Below, piece after piece: positions 28,120-36,734 of a DNA stretch of 64,000 nt. Made by a program: the position numbers and the translations under genes. Each line of letters begins with the position of its first letter. The stretch's first letter is position 1. The notes beneath the pieces were generated by a model. It had not been told where the DNA came from. It saw only the letters and a program-made list of their open reading frames with translations, and did not search any database. The stretch is from Mesorhizobium sp. YM1C-6-2 (lineage in GTDB: Bacteria > Pseudomonadota > Alphaproteobacteria > Rhizobiales > Rhizobiaceae): NCBI RefSeq assembly GCF_003666685.1, contig NZ_RCIZ01000006.1, positions 1 to 64,000 of the forward strand, read 5' to 3'.

Positions 28120-30396
28120 ATGGTGCAGGAAAATTCCGAACGGCTGAAGAAATACCTCGACATGATCTCCCGCCGCGAGGGCGGAATCGAGGGGGTCATG
28201 CACAAGCTCGGGGCAGGCCGCCGGCCGCGCGAGGAAGGCGCGGAGGGTCCGGCGCCCGCCCGACCCAGGACGGGTGCAGCACCGGCGCGGCCCAAGGCAG
28301 GTGCGAAGCCGGTGACGGCCGCCCTAGAGTCGGCGGCGCGCGGCAAACCCATTCCGCCGCAGGACCACGAGCTGCTCGAAGCGATAATCTTCGAGGATAT
28401 CAGGCCGGCAATCGACATCGTCGACGGCGCTTTCACCGTCACCCATCCCTTGTGGACACAGCTTTCCGGTGATGCGGCGACCAGGACGCGCATCGAGGCG
28501 GCCATCCCGTTGGTCGGCCGCATCGAGCTTCCCGGCAACACGCGCATCCCCTATGGCGGTACCGGTTTCGTCGTCGGGCCCGGCCTCGTCATGACCAACC
28601 GGCACGTCGCCGAGATCTTTGCCGAGGGGCTGGGCGACAGGCGGCTGTCGTTCCGGACGGGCGCTGCCGCCGGCATCGACCTGAAGCGCGAGCATGGCCG
28701 GCCTGCTGGCACTGTGCTTGTCGTGCGCAAGGTGGTGATGATCCATCCCTATTGGGACATGGCGCTGCTCGCCGTCGACGGATTGCCCGCCGGCAAATCG
28801 CTGACGCTCGGTCTTGATGACGCCCGCGAGCTGGCGGGCCGGGACATCTTCATCGTCGGCTATCCGGCCTTCGACCCGCGCAACCCGGTTGACGTCCAGG
28901 ACGCCGTCTTCGACGGGCGCTACGGCGTCAAGAAGCTGCAGCCCGGCCAGTTGCAGGGCGGCGTCGACACGTCGAGCTTCGGCAAGCTGGTGCCGGCGGC
29001 CACCCATGACGTGTCGACGCTCGGCGGCAATTCGGGATCGGCGATGTTTGACCTCGCCACGGGCGAGGTGCTCGGCCTGCATTTCGGCGGCCGCTTCCAC
29101 GAGCGCAACTACGCGGTGCCTGCCGCCGCGCTTTCGCGCGACGATCGCGTCATCGCCGCCGACGTCACCTTTGCCGGCAAGCCCCCCGGCGGCCAGACCG
29201 AATGGTCGGGCTGGTGGCTGCGCGCCGATAGCGCCGAGGGGCCAGCAAGCGGGGACAATGGCGCCGCGCCGTCGACAGGCTCGGCGTCTCCTGCAGCCGC
29301 CCCCGTATCGGCTGGCCTGTCCATCTCGGCCCAGGGCGGCAGCGTCGTCATCGACGTGCCCCTGCGCATCACCATTTCGCTGGGTTCGGCGACGCCGGTC
29401 ACCGTGCAGGCCGCCGCCGGCGAGGCCATCACCGAAGCGATGCGCGAGCCGGATCACGACACCGACTACTCGACGCGCAAGGGCTACGATCCCGGCTTCC
29501 TCAACGATCCCGCGCAGAAGCTTGCGAAGCTCAGTGTTCCGATGCCCAAGGCGGCCAGCGCCAAGGTGCTGGCGAAGACACGCGACGGCGACACCATCCT
29601 GCACTACCAGAACTTCTCGCTGTCCATGCACGGCGAGCGGCGGCTGGCGCTCTTCACTGCCTGCAACGTCACCAAGGCGCCGGAGCTGAAGAAGCCGGAG
29701 CCGGGCAGGGATTATACGCGCCGCGGCCTTTCGGGCCTCGGTGCGAACGACCAGGAGCGCTGGTTCATCGATCCGCGCCTCGACGAGAAGCTGCAACTGC
29801 CCGATGTATTCTTCACCAAGGACCGCAAGGCTTTCGACAAGGGCCATATCGTGCGCCGCGACGACGTCGCCTGGGGCCGCAGCTATGACGAGCTGAAGCG
29901 CGCCAATGGCGACAGCTACCACGTCACCAATTGCTCGCCGCAGGTCGGCGGCTTCAACCGCTCGGCCGACGGCACCGACAATTGGGGCGACCTGGAGAAC
30001 CACGTCCTGTCGGAAGCCGCGAACGAGCGGCTCTGCGTCTTTGCCGGCCCGGTCCTCAATCCGGACGACACGGTCTTCGTCGGCGCCGGCGGCGAGGGGG
30101 CGAAGCTGCGCGCCAGGATCCCCGAGCGCTACTGGAAGGTCATCGTCTCGCGCGTCGACGAAGGGCTCGCCGCCTACGGTTTCGTGCTCGAGCAGGATCT
30201 CGCCGATGTCGATTTCGAGTTCCAGGTGCCGTTGGAGTTCATCCCGGCTCTGGTGCCGCTATCCGAGATCGAGAGGATCGCCGGCGTGCGTTTCGATCGC
30301 GCGCTGAACCAGGCCGACCAGTTCGCCTCTCTGCGCGGCGACGAGGTGGTGATGCGCCAGGGCGTCAGGCGCAAGACCAGGATCGGGGCGAAATAG
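28120..30396 (+). CDS. Trypsin-like protease fused to DNA/RNA non-specific endonuclease
   Basis: A 758-residue fusion from the ATG at 28120, which has GAGGAGG in front; the in-frame TTG at 28060 is less likely. Residues 130-350 form an S1 protease with His162 (MTNRHVAE), Asp213 (YWDMALLAVD) and Ser305 (LGGNSGSAM). After a linker, residues 495-740 form a NUC1-type (Serratia nuclease-like) beta-beta-alpha-metal domain with the DKGH motif (His576 in FDKGHIVRRDD), TNCSPQ, Asn613 and a W..LE segment (Glu626). Both active sites look intact. No signal peptide is present, so it is presumably cytosolic. The obvious reading is an effector whose nuclease is released or controlled by proteolysis. It is divergent from the MoxR operon. 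Confidence 0.9.
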   Translation: MVQENSERLKKYLDMISRREGGIEGVMHKLGAGRRPREEGAEGPAPARPRTGAAPARPKAGAKPVTAALESAARGKPIPPQDHELLEAIIFEDIRPAIDIVDGAFTVTHPLWTQLSGDAATRTRIEAAIPLVGRIELPGNTRIPYGGTGFVVGPGLVMTNRHVAEIFAEGLGDRRLSFRTGAAAGIDLKREHGRPAGTVLVVRKVVMIHPYWDMALLAVDGLPAGKSLTLGLDDARELAGRDIFIVGYPAFDPRNPVDVQDAVFDGRYGVKKLQPGQLQGGVDTSSFGKLVPAATHDVSTLGGNSGSAMFDLATGEVLGLHFGGRFHERNYAVPAAALSRDDRVIAADVTFAGKPPGGQTEWSGWWLRADSAEGPASGDNGAAPSTGSASPAAAPVSAGLSISAQGGSVVIDVPLRITISLGSATPVTVQAAAGEAITEAMREPDHDTDYSTRKGYDPGFLNDPAQKLAKLSVPMPKAASAKVLAKTRDGDTILHYQNFSLSMHGERRLALFTACNVTKAPELKKPEPGRDYTRRGLSGLGANDQERWFIDPRLDEKLQLPDVFFTKDRKAFDKGHIVRRDDVAWGRSYDELKRANGDSYHVTNCSPQVGGFNRSADGTDNWGDLENHVLSEAANERLCVFAGPVLNPDDTVFVGAGGEGAKLRARIPERYWKVIVSRVDEGLAAYGFVLEQDLADVDFEFQVPLEFIPALVPLSEIERIAGVRFDRALNQADQFASLRGDEVVMRQGVRRKTRIGAK

Positions 30397-30494
30397 GTAG
30401 TCCGTCTCCAACAGCCGGCTGTCCGAGGGGTGCTGGATCGAAGGCCTCGACATGGCATACTCGCCGCGTCGATCTGATCGAAAGGATATGACTT

Positions 30495-31331
30495 ATGGGT
30501 TTCATCACAACGAAGGACGGCACTGAGATCTACTACAAGGACTGGGGTCCGAAGGATGCCCAGCCCATCCACTTCCATCACGGCTGGCCCTTGTCGGCGG
30601 ACGACTGGGACAACCAGATGCTGTTCTTCCTGCACAAGGGTTTTCGCGTCGTCGCGCATGACCGACGCGGTCACGGCCGCTCGTCGCAGGGCGACAGCGG
30701 TCACGACATGGACCACTACGCGGCCGACGCCTCGGCCGTCGTCGAGCATCTCGACCTCAGGAACTCGGTCCATATCGGCCATTCCACCGGCGGCGGGCAG
30801 GTCGCCCGTTATGTCGCCAAACACGGCGAGCCGCAGGGCCGCGTCGCCAAGGCGGTGCTGGTGAGCGCGGTGCCGCCGCTCATGGTCAAGACCGACAGGA
30901 ATCCAGGCGGCCTGCCGATCGACGTGTTCGACGGTCTGCGCAAGGCGTTGGCCGACAACCGCGCGCAATTCTTCCTCGATCTGCCGAGCGGCCCGTTCTA
31001 TGGCTACAACCGGCCCGGCGCGAAGGTCGACCAGGGCGTCATCCGGAACTGGTGGCGTCAGGGCATGATGGGCGGCGCGAAGGCCCATTACGACGGCATC
31101 AAGGCCTTTTCGGAAACCGACCAGACCGAGGATTTGAAGGCGATCTCGGTGCCGACGCTCGTCATGCATGGCGACGACGACCAGATCGTGCCCTATGCGA
31201 ATTCGGCGCCGCTGTCGTCGAAGCTGCTGAAGAACGGCACGCTCAAGACCTATCCGGGCTTTCCGCACGGCATGCTGACCACGCATGCCGACATCCTCAA
31301 CGCCGACCTGCTCGCCTTCATCAAGGGTTGA
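30495..31331 (+). CDS. Alpha/beta hydrolase, non-heme chloroperoxidase type
   Basis: The product has 278 residues, normal for cofactor-free haloperoxidase/esterase proteins. The nucleophile elbow is GHSTGG (Ser97). The acid is in HGDDDQIVP and the catalytic His in FPHGMLTTH. The N-terminal signature ([21 protein letters not shown]) is typical of non-heme chloroperoxidases. Members hydrolyse esters and can form peracids; the natural substrate is unknown. It is monocistronic, with a hairpin just after its stop. Confidence 0.9.
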   Translation: MGFITTKDGTEIYYKDWGPKDAQPIHFHHGWPLSADDWDNQMLFFLHKGFRVVAHDRRGHGRSSQGDSGHDMDHYAADASAVVEHLDLRNSVHIGHSTGGGQVARYVAKHGEPQGRVAKAVLVSAVPPLMVKTDRNPGGLPIDVFDGLRKALADNRAQFFLDLPSGPFYGYNRPGAKVDQGVIRNWWRQGMMGGAKAHYDGIKAFSETDQTEDLKAISVPTLVMHGDDDQIVPYANSAPLSSKLLKNGTLKTYPGFPHGMLTTHADILNADLLAFIKG

Positions 31332-31340
31332 GCAAGCCGA

Positions 31341-31368
31341 AGCCCGTCTGCCGGATGGCGGGCGGGCT
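31341..31368 (+). terminator. Hairpin after the hydrolase gene
   Basis: An inverted repeat, AGCCCG...GCC-ggat-GGC...CGGGCT, begins ten bases after the hydrolase stop. It has no U-run, so termination strength is uncertain. Confidence 0.4.
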
Positions 31369-31407
31369 CTCGTCGGGTCTCCAGCCGGTCCGGTTTGAAT
31401 CCGTCAG

Positions 31408-31444
31408 GTAACGGAACTTAAACCGCCAGACATAAACGCGTTAC
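31408..31444 (+). promoter_or_regulatory. GTAAC-N27-GTTAC inverted pair upstream of first FecR gene
   Basis: GTAAC at 31408 and GTTAC at 31440 are inverted copies, 32 bases start to start, ending 51 bases before the FecR-domain start codon. The same pair at the same spacing occurs before the second FecR gene. It could be a regulator site or part of a shared promoter. Confidence 0.4.
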
Positions 31445-31495
31445 AGCTCTCCAAATAGGTTCCCGGCCATCGAGTCAGGACCTAGGAGGGTTTCC

Positions 31496-32272
31496 ATGAA
31501 GTCACTGCTGAGAACAGCAGCCGCAGCGACCGCAATCGTTTCCTCGGCGTTTCCCGCCGCTTCGCAGGAACAGGTCGGGCAGGCGACGCTGATCAGGACC
31601 TCGGTCGCGGGCGACACTGGTCCGCTTGCCGTCCGCTCGCCTGTCCACCGCGACGAGCGCATCCGCACGTCCCAGAACGGTCTCGGTGAGTTCCTGTTTC
31701 GCGACGGCACCAAATTCGCCGTGGGTGGCAATTCCTCGGTCGTCGTCGACCGTTTCGTCTACGATGGGTCCAAGTCCTTCGACAAGCTGACGCTTAATGC
31801 GGCCCGCGGCTCGTTCCGCTGGATCAGCGGCAAATCGAAGTCGGAAGCCTACGAGATCGTGACGCCGGCCGGCACCATCGGCATCCGCGGCACCAGGCTC
31901 GACATCTTCGTCGGCCCCGATGGCCTCACGTCGGTCGTCCTGCTGAGCGGCGCTGCGCGTTTCTGCGGCTCCAACGGCTGCCAGGATTTGCGCCGCCGCT
32001 GCGACGTCGTCGTCGCCACGCCGGGCGGCGGCGTCAGTGGTGCGTCGCGCGTCAACCAGGACATCTTCGCCACGGTCGGAACCGACGCTGCATTCCCCTT
32101 CCTGTCCGGCCGGCAGCGCCTCTCCAGCGGCTTCCGCAGCGCCTTCGGCGGCAGCTGCGGACTTTCCAACGCGTCGTCCACGCAGGGCAAGGAGCGCGGC
32201 GGCGGAAACAATCCCTCGCCACGCGGCAGAAGCAGTGATGACGGTGGTGGCGGTTGCGGCTACTGCAACTAG
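31496..32272 (+). CDS. FecR-domain exported protein, copy 1
   Basis: A 258-residue protein with a signal peptide (cleavage near PAAS-QE). Residues 45-165 form a FecR domain (GLGEFLFRDGTKFAVGGNSSVV; RGSFRWISG; VTPAGTIGIRGT). The C-terminal tail is Ser/Gly/Arg-rich and ends in paired Cys (GGGGCGYCN). There is no anti-sigma cytoplasmic part, so it is a periplasmic or surface FecR-like protein, not a classic sigma regulator. AGGAGGG lies just before the ATG. The gene directly downstream is a close paralogue with matching upstream and downstream signals, pointing to tandem duplication. Confidence 0.88.
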   Translation: MKSLLRTAAAATAIVSSAFPAASQEQVGQATLIRTSVAGDTGPLAVRSPVHRDERIRTSQNGLGEFLFRDGTKFAVGGNSSVVVDRFVYDGSKSFDKLTLNAARGSFRWISGKSKSEAYEIVTPAGTIGIRGTRLDIFVGPDGLTSVVLLSGAARFCGSNGCQDLRRRCDVVVATPGGGVSGASRVNQDIFATVGTDAAFPFLSGRQRLSSGFRSAFGGSCGLSNASSTQGKERGGGNNPSPRGRSSDDGGGGCGYCN

Positions 32273-32284
32273 CAACTCTCGAAA

Positions 32285-32318
32285 ACAAGCCGGCGCGTCG
32301 AACGACGCGCCGGTTTGT
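32285..32318 (+). terminator. Strong hairpin after FecR copy 1
   Basis: A 16-base stem, ACAAGCCGGCGCGTCG, pairs with its near-perfect complement (one G-U) across a two-base centre, directly after the stop. It has no clear T-tract. A related hairpin follows copy 2. Confidence 0.6.
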
Positions 32319-32381
32319 GCTCCCTCTGATCGGGCCGGCGGGCGGTAGCCCCGACCGGCCCATCTTGTTAGAAAGACCAGG

Positions 32382-32418
32382 GTAACGTAACGTAAGGCGC
32401 CTGAAATAATGAGGTTAC
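32382..32418 (+). promoter_or_regulatory. GTAAC-N27-GTTAC inverted pair upstream of second FecR gene
   Basis: GTAAC at 32382 (repeated at 32387) and GTTAC at 32414 reproduce the pair seen before copy 1 at the same 32-base offset, and end 50 bases before the start codon. Most of the sequence between the arms differs from copy 1, so conservation of the arms and spacing hints at function. Confidence 0.4.
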
Positions 32419-32468
32419 GAGGACGCCTGACAAAAATTCAGCATACCAATCTGACCAGGGAGGGCTCC

Positions 32469-33275
32469 ATGAGGTCACTGCTGAGAAGGGCATCTGCAGC
32501 CATTGCGTTCATCATAATTCCTACGGCATTTCCCGCCGCGGCGCAGGAACAGGTCGGCCAGGCGACGCTGATCAGGACCGCCGTTTCCGGCGGTTCAGGT
32601 CCGCTCTCCGTGCGCTCGCCCGTCTATCGCGACGAGCGCATCCGAACGTCCAGGAGCGGACTGGGCGAGTTCACCTTCCGCGACGGCACCAAATTCGCCG
32701 TAGGCGGCAACTCCTCCGTCGTCATCGACCGCTTCGTCTATGACGGTTCCAAGACCTTCAACAAGCTGACGCTCAGCGCGGCCCGTGGCTCGTTCCGCTG
32801 GATCAGCGGCAAGTCGAGATCGGATGCCTACCAGATCGTGACACCGGCCGGCACGATCGGCATCCGCGGCACGCGGTTCGACGTCTTCGTCGGCCCCGGC
32901 GGCGTTACCGCTGTCGTGCTCCTGTCCGGATCGGCGACGTTCTGCGGCTCCAACGGCTGCCGCGAACTGAAGCGCCGCTGCGATGTCGTCGTAGCCACGC
33001 CTGGCGGCGGCGTCAGCGATCCTGCCCGCGTCGATCCCGCCATCTTCCAGACGGTCGGAACCGACGCGGCATTTCCTTTCCTGTCGGGTCGCCAGCAGCT
33101 CTCCCGCAGCTTCTATGGCGGCGGGAGTGCAAGCTGCGGTCTTTCCAAATCTTCGCCGAGCAAGGAGTCGGGAAACCAGGGCGCGCGCAATGCGCAGCGG
33201 TCCCAGAGCAGTCCAAGCGGACCGGATCCCGGCGAGGGCTGCGAAGGCGGCAGCCAGCGGGCTAGTCGCGACTGA
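32469..33275 (+). CDS. FecR-domain exported protein, copy 2
   Basis: A 268-residue paralogue of the upstream gene. The ATG at 32469 is preceded by GGGAGGG; a 20-residue upstream extension is in frame but unsupported. It has a signal peptide (AFPAAAQE) and a FecR domain with the same key segments (EFTFRDGTKFAVGGNSSVV, RGSFRWISG, VTPAGTIGIRGT, FCGSNGC). The C-terminal tail has diverged to a Ser/Asn/Gln/Gly-rich form with fewer Cys. Conservation of the domain with divergence of the tail suggests the tail sets the specificity of each copy. Confidence 0.88.
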   Translation: MRSLLRRASAAIAFIIIPTAFPAAAQEQVGQATLIRTAVSGGSGPLSVRSPVYRDERIRTSRSGLGEFTFRDGTKFAVGGNSSVVIDRFVYDGSKTFNKLTLSAARGSFRWISGKSRSDAYQIVTPAGTIGIRGTRFDVFVGPGGVTAVVLLSGSATFCGSNGCRELKRRCDVVVATPGGGVSDPARVDPAIFQTVGTDAAFPFLSGRQQLSRSFYGGGSASCGLSKSSPSKESGNQGARNAQRSQSSPSGPDPGEGCEGGSQRASRD

Positions 33276-33292
33276 CGCTTGATTGGTTCGGA

Positions 33293-33322
33293 AAGCCGGC
33301 GCGTCGAAAGGCGTGCCGGCTT
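33293..33322 (+). terminator. Hairpin after FecR copy 2
   Basis: AAGCCGGCGCG and CGTGCCGGCTT form an 11-base stem with one G-U. The 5' arm is nearly identical to the arm of the hairpin after copy 1, so the duplication included the terminator. It may serve both this gene and the convergent CoA-transferase gene. Confidence 0.55.
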
Positions 33323-33376
33323 CCTGTCGCCGGATGGCAGGCTATCTGATCTGCCGGCGCACATCCCATGCAGTGC

Positions 33377-34573
33377 TCAGGTCGGCTTCTTTCTGCTGGC
33401 CACGCTGTCCAGCACCTCCTGCGAATGCTCGCCGAGTTTCGGCGGCGGCGAGCCGGGCAGGGGGGCCTGCCCGTCGACCAGGAAGCCGCCGCGGACCACG
33501 GTCAGCGTCTTGTCCTCCGGCAACACGCCGGCGAAGCGCTTCGTCATGGCGCGCTCCGCGACCTGCGGTTCCTTCAGCACCTCGGGAACCGTCAGCACCC
33601 TACCAGCCGGCACGCCGGCGCGGTTCAACGTCTCCTCCCACACCGAGGCCGGCCGCACCGCCAGCGCTTCCTCGATCGCGGCCTTGAGCTCTGCCCGGTT
33701 CCTCTTGCGCGCCTCGCGTTCGGCGAAGCGCGGGTCTTCGGCGAGTTCCGGCCGGCCGATCAGCCGGCAGAGCGTCTCGAACTGCTCCTGCTTGTTCGCC
33801 GCGATGTTGAGCAGCCCGTCGCCGGTGCGAAAGGCGCCGGAGGGCGCGGCGGTCATGTTCTCGTTGCCCATCGGCTTCGGCTCGACGCCTGCCGTCAGGA
33901 AATTCGACACCGGCCAGCCCATCGCCGACAGCGTGGATTCGAGCATCGACACGTCGAGGAACGCGCCTTCGCCCGACGTCTTCTGCCTCAGCAGCGCCGA
34001 CACGATGGCGAAGGCGCCGGCCAGCCCACCGATCGTGTCGCAGACCGGATAGCCGACGCGCAGCGGCGCGACGTCACCCGTGCCGGTGATGCTCATCACG
34101 CCTGACAGGCCCTGGATGATCTGGTCGTAGGCAGGATTGTCGCGCATCGGCCCGGTCTGGCCGAAGCCGGAGATCGCGCAATAGACGAGCCCCGGCCGCA
34201 CCGCCTTGAGCTGCTCGTAGCCGAGACCCAGCCGCGCCATCACGCCGGGGCGGAAATTCTCGACCAGCGCGTCGGCCGTCGCGACCAGATCGAGGAAGCG
34301 CTCGCAGTCGGCATTGTCCTTCAGGTCCAGCGTTACCGAGCGTTTTCCCGCATTCTGCGCCAGGAAGGAGGCGCCCATGCCGGCCCGGTTCAGCTCGGGC
34401 GAGGCGCCGAGCTGGCGCGCGAGGTCGCCGCCCGCCGGCTGCTCGACCTTGATGACGTCGGCGCCGAGCAGCGCGAGCTGGTAGGCGCAGTAAGGTCCCG
34501 CAAGCACGTTGGTCAGGTCGAGCACGCGGATGCCGGCAAGCAGGCCGTTTGCTGCGGGCGTCTCGTCAGGCAT
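33377..34573 (-). CDS. CaiB/BaiF-type (class III) CoA-transferase
   Basis: A 398-residue enzyme with the family start ([30 protein letters not shown]) and the catalytic Asp in [12 protein letters not shown], followed by [10 protein letters not shown] and [11 protein letters not shown]. Class III enzymes move CoA between carboxylic acids. Its start overlaps the tctA stop by eight bases, so it belongs to the tctCBA operon. The likely role is activation of the carboxylate imported by that transporter. The actual acid is unknown. Confidence 0.92.
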   Translation of the reverse strand: MPDETPAANGLLAGIRVLDLTNVLAGPYCAYQLALLGADVIKVEQPAGGDLARQLGASPELNRAGMGASFLAQNAGKRSVTLDLKDNADCERFLDLVATADALVENFRPGVMARLGLGYEQLKAVRPGLVYCAISGFGQTGPMRDNPAYDQIIQGLSGVMSITGTGDVAPLRVGYPVCDTIGGLAGAFAIVSALLRQKTSGEGAFLDVSMLESTLSAMGWPVSNFLTAGVEPKPMGNENMTAAPSGAFRTGDGLLNIAANKQEQFETLCRLIGRPELAEDPRFAEREARKRNRAELKAAIEEALAVRPASVWEETLNRAGVPAGRVLTVPEVLKEPQVAERAMTKRFAGVLPEDKTLTVVRGGFLVDGQAPLPGSPPPKLGEHSQEVLDSVASRKKPT

Positions 34574-36089
34574 CGCCGGGTATCGGCTCCTGTCCGCGCA
34601 GCCGGCGCTGCTCGATGACCTTCCATATGCGCGGCGCGACCAGCGCGGCCAGGGCGAGCAGCAACAGGGTCAGCGACAGCGGATGCGTGAAGAACACCGT
34701 CCAGTCGCCGTTGGCGATGGTCATGGCGCGGCGGAACTGCGCCTCGGCCAGCGGCCCGAGGATCATGCCGATGATGACCGGTGCGGTCGGGAAATCGAAG
34801 CGCCGCATCAGGAAGCCGATGCCGCCCAGGATGTAGAGCAGCACGAGATCGATGGGCGACTGCGAGATGCCGTAGCTGCCGACGGTGGCGAAGACGAGGA
34901 TGCCGGCATAGAGCTGCGGCGCCGGTATCTTCAACAGCCGCACCCACAGCCCGATCAGCGGCAGGTTGAGCACGACGAGCAGCACGTTGGCGATGAACAG
35001 CGAGGCGATCAGGCCCCACACCAGGTTCGCCTGGGTGGTCAGGAGCAGCGGCCCAGGCTGGATGCCGTAGCTCTGGAAGGCCGAAAGCATGATCGCCGCC
35101 GTCGCCGAGGTCGGCAGGCCGAGGGTGAGCATCGGCACCAGCACGCCGGCGGCCGACGCGTTGTTCGCCGCCTCCGGCCCGGCGACGCCCTCGATGGCGC
35201 CGGTCGTGCCGAATTCCTCCTTGTGCTTCGACAGCTTCTTCTCCGCCGCATAGGACAGGAAGGTCGGGATTTCCGCGCCGCCGGCCGGCAGCGCGCCGAT
35301 CGGGAAGCCGATGAGGGCGCCGCGGAGCCACGCCTTCCACGAGCGCGCCCATTCCTGCGCCGTCATGTAGAGCGAGCCCTTCAGCGGCACGATCTCGTCC
35401 CTCCCGGCGTAACGGCGCGAGGCGACGTAGAGCGTCTCGCCGACTGCGAAGAGGCCGACCGCCACGATGACGACGCTAACCCCGTCGAGCAGTTCCGTCA
35501 GCCCGAAAGTGAAGCGCGGCTGGCCGGTCTGGATGTCGACGCCGATCATGCCGAGGAAGAAACCCAGGAAGAGCGAGGAGAGGCCGCGCACCGAGGAGGA
35601 GCCGAGCACCGCCGACACCATGACGAAGGACAGCACCATCAGCGAAAAATACTCCGCCGGGCCGAAGGCCAGCGCGAAGCTGACCACCACCGGCGCCAGG
35701 AAGGTGACGCCGAGCGTGCCGATGGTACCGGCGACGAAGGAGCCGATCGCAGCCGTCGCAAGCGCGGCCCCGCCGCGCCCCGAGCGTGCCATGCGGTTGC
35801 CCTCGAGCGCCGTCACGATGGTTGCGCTCTCGCCCGGCGTGTTGAGCAGGATCGAGGTCGTCGAGCCACCATACATGGCGCCGTAATAGATGCCGGCGAA
35901 GAGGATGAACGAGGCTTCAGGGGCGACCTGGTAGGTGATCGGCAGGAGCAGCGCGATGGTCAGCGCCGGCCCGAGCCCCGGCAGCACGCCGATCGCGGTG
36001 CCGAGCGTCGTGCCGACCAGGCACCACAGCAGGTTGGTCGGCGTGAAGGCGACCGCGAAACCGTTGGCGAGGGAGGCGAGCGTGTCCAT
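34566..36089 (-). CDS. tctA: Tripartite tricarboxylate transporter large permease (TctA)
   Basis: The product has 507 residues with about twelve membrane segments and the TctA signatures [14 protein letters not shown] and [19 protein letters not shown] near the N-terminus, plus a second half with [13 protein letters not shown]. It is the main membrane subunit of a TTT system, a sodium-coupled uptake system for carboxylates dependent on a periplasmic binding protein. It lies three bases after tctB and overlaps the CoA-transferase gene. Confidence 0.94.
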   Translation of the reverse strand: MDTLASLANGFAVAFTPTNLLWCLVGTTLGTAIGVLPGLGPALTIALLLPITYQVAPEASFILFAGIYYGAMYGGSTTSILLNTPGESATIVTALEGNRMARSGRGGAALATAAIGSFVAGTIGTLGVTFLAPVVVSFALAFGPAEYFSLMVLSFVMVSAVLGSSSVRGLSSLFLGFFLGMIGVDIQTGQPRFTFGLTELLDGVSVVIVAVGLFAVGETLYVASRRYAGRDEIVPLKGSLYMTAQEWARSWKAWLRGALIGFPIGALPAGGAEIPTFLSYAAEKKLSKHKEEFGTTGAIEGVAGPEAANNASAAGVLVPMLTLGLPTSATAAIMLSAFQSYGIQPGPLLLTTQANLVWGLIASLFIANVLLVVLNLPLIGLWVRLLKIPAPQLYAGILVFATVGSYGISQSPIDLVLLYILGGIGFLMRRFDFPTAPVIIGMILGPLAEAQFRRAMTIANGDWTVFFTHPLSLTLLLLALAALVAPRIWKVIEQRRLRGQEPIPGDA

Positions 36090-36092
36090 CTG

Positions 36093-36629
36093 TCAGTTCC
36101 TCAGGCCGAGCACTGCATCGACGACGACGTTCAGCGTGTTTTCGATGTAGCCCGCCCCGATGTTGACCCCGAGTGCGCGGGCGAAGCCGAAATAGGCGGC
36201 GAGCGCCAGCACCAGCGCGATCAGCGCGTCGCGCAGCGGGTGCCGGCTGCCGAAGCCGAAGCAGACCAGCACGAACATCACCACCGAGGCCGCGGTGAAG
36301 CCGAGCGGCTGGATCAGCGCCGCATTGGCGACCAGCCCCGCCACCACGAAACCCATCGCCTTCCAGTCGGTCGGCGTCTCCTTTTCTTCCTCCGGCTGCC
36401 AGCCGCCGCGCGCCGCCGCGACGATCAGCAACAGGGCGAGCACGGCCAGGCCGGCCGTGGTCATGTAGGGGAAGACCGTCGGCCCGACTTTGGAATACAT
36501 GGGCGACACGGGGATCGCCAAGGTCTGCCAGAGCGTCACCGCCGCGCAGGCGAGCAGGCCGAGCCCGATCATCAGTTCCGGCATCGCCAAGCGCTGCTGC
36601 GGAGGCGCGTAATCGTCGTCGCTGGTCAT
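36093..36629 (-). CDS. tctB: Tripartite tricarboxylate transporter small subunit (TctB)
   Basis: A 178-residue protein with four membrane segments, typical of TctB (PELMIGLGLLACAAVTLWQT; VGPTVFPYMTTAGLAVLALLLI). It is the poorly conserved small membrane subunit that completes the TTT transporter. It lies 105 bases after tctC and three bases before tctA. Confidence 0.9.
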   Translation of the reverse strand: MTSDDDYAPPQQRLAMPELMIGLGLLACAAVTLWQTLAIPVSPMYSKVGPTVFPYMTTAGLAVLALLLIVAAARGGWQPEEEKETPTDWKAMGFVVAGLVANAALIQPLGFTAASVVMFVLVCFGFGSRHPLRDALIALVLALAAYFGFARALGVNIGAGYIENTLNVVVDAVLGLRN

Positions 36630-36691
36630 CTCGTCCCCTCCGAGGCTGCCGGCCTGTCGTCGCCGGCTTTTCTTCGCCGGATGGCCGGCGA

Positions 36692-36714
36692 GGGCGGCCT
36701 TGGTCCGGCCGCCC
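36692..36714 (-). promoter_or_regulatory. Intercistronic hairpin between tctC and tctB
   Basis: GGGCGGCC-ttggtcc-GGCCGCCC is a perfect 8-base GC stem between the tctC stop and the tctB start. Such hairpins after binding-protein genes commonly stabilise the upstream message or partly stop transcription, giving more binding protein than permease. Confidence 0.5.
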
Positions 36715-36734
36715 GGGTGACGTCGCCCGGCCGG

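Noticed and set aside
10794-30396. Type VI secretion or tad-type secretion locus
   Set aside because: None of the core sheath, tube, baseplate or pilus proteins is present; only an AAA ATPase and envelope proteins are shared in a general sense.
31408-31444. EcfG-type promoter before the FecR gene
   Set aside because: A GGAAC is present, but the distance to the next GTT is about 22 bases instead of 16-17, and it is not conserved before copy 2.
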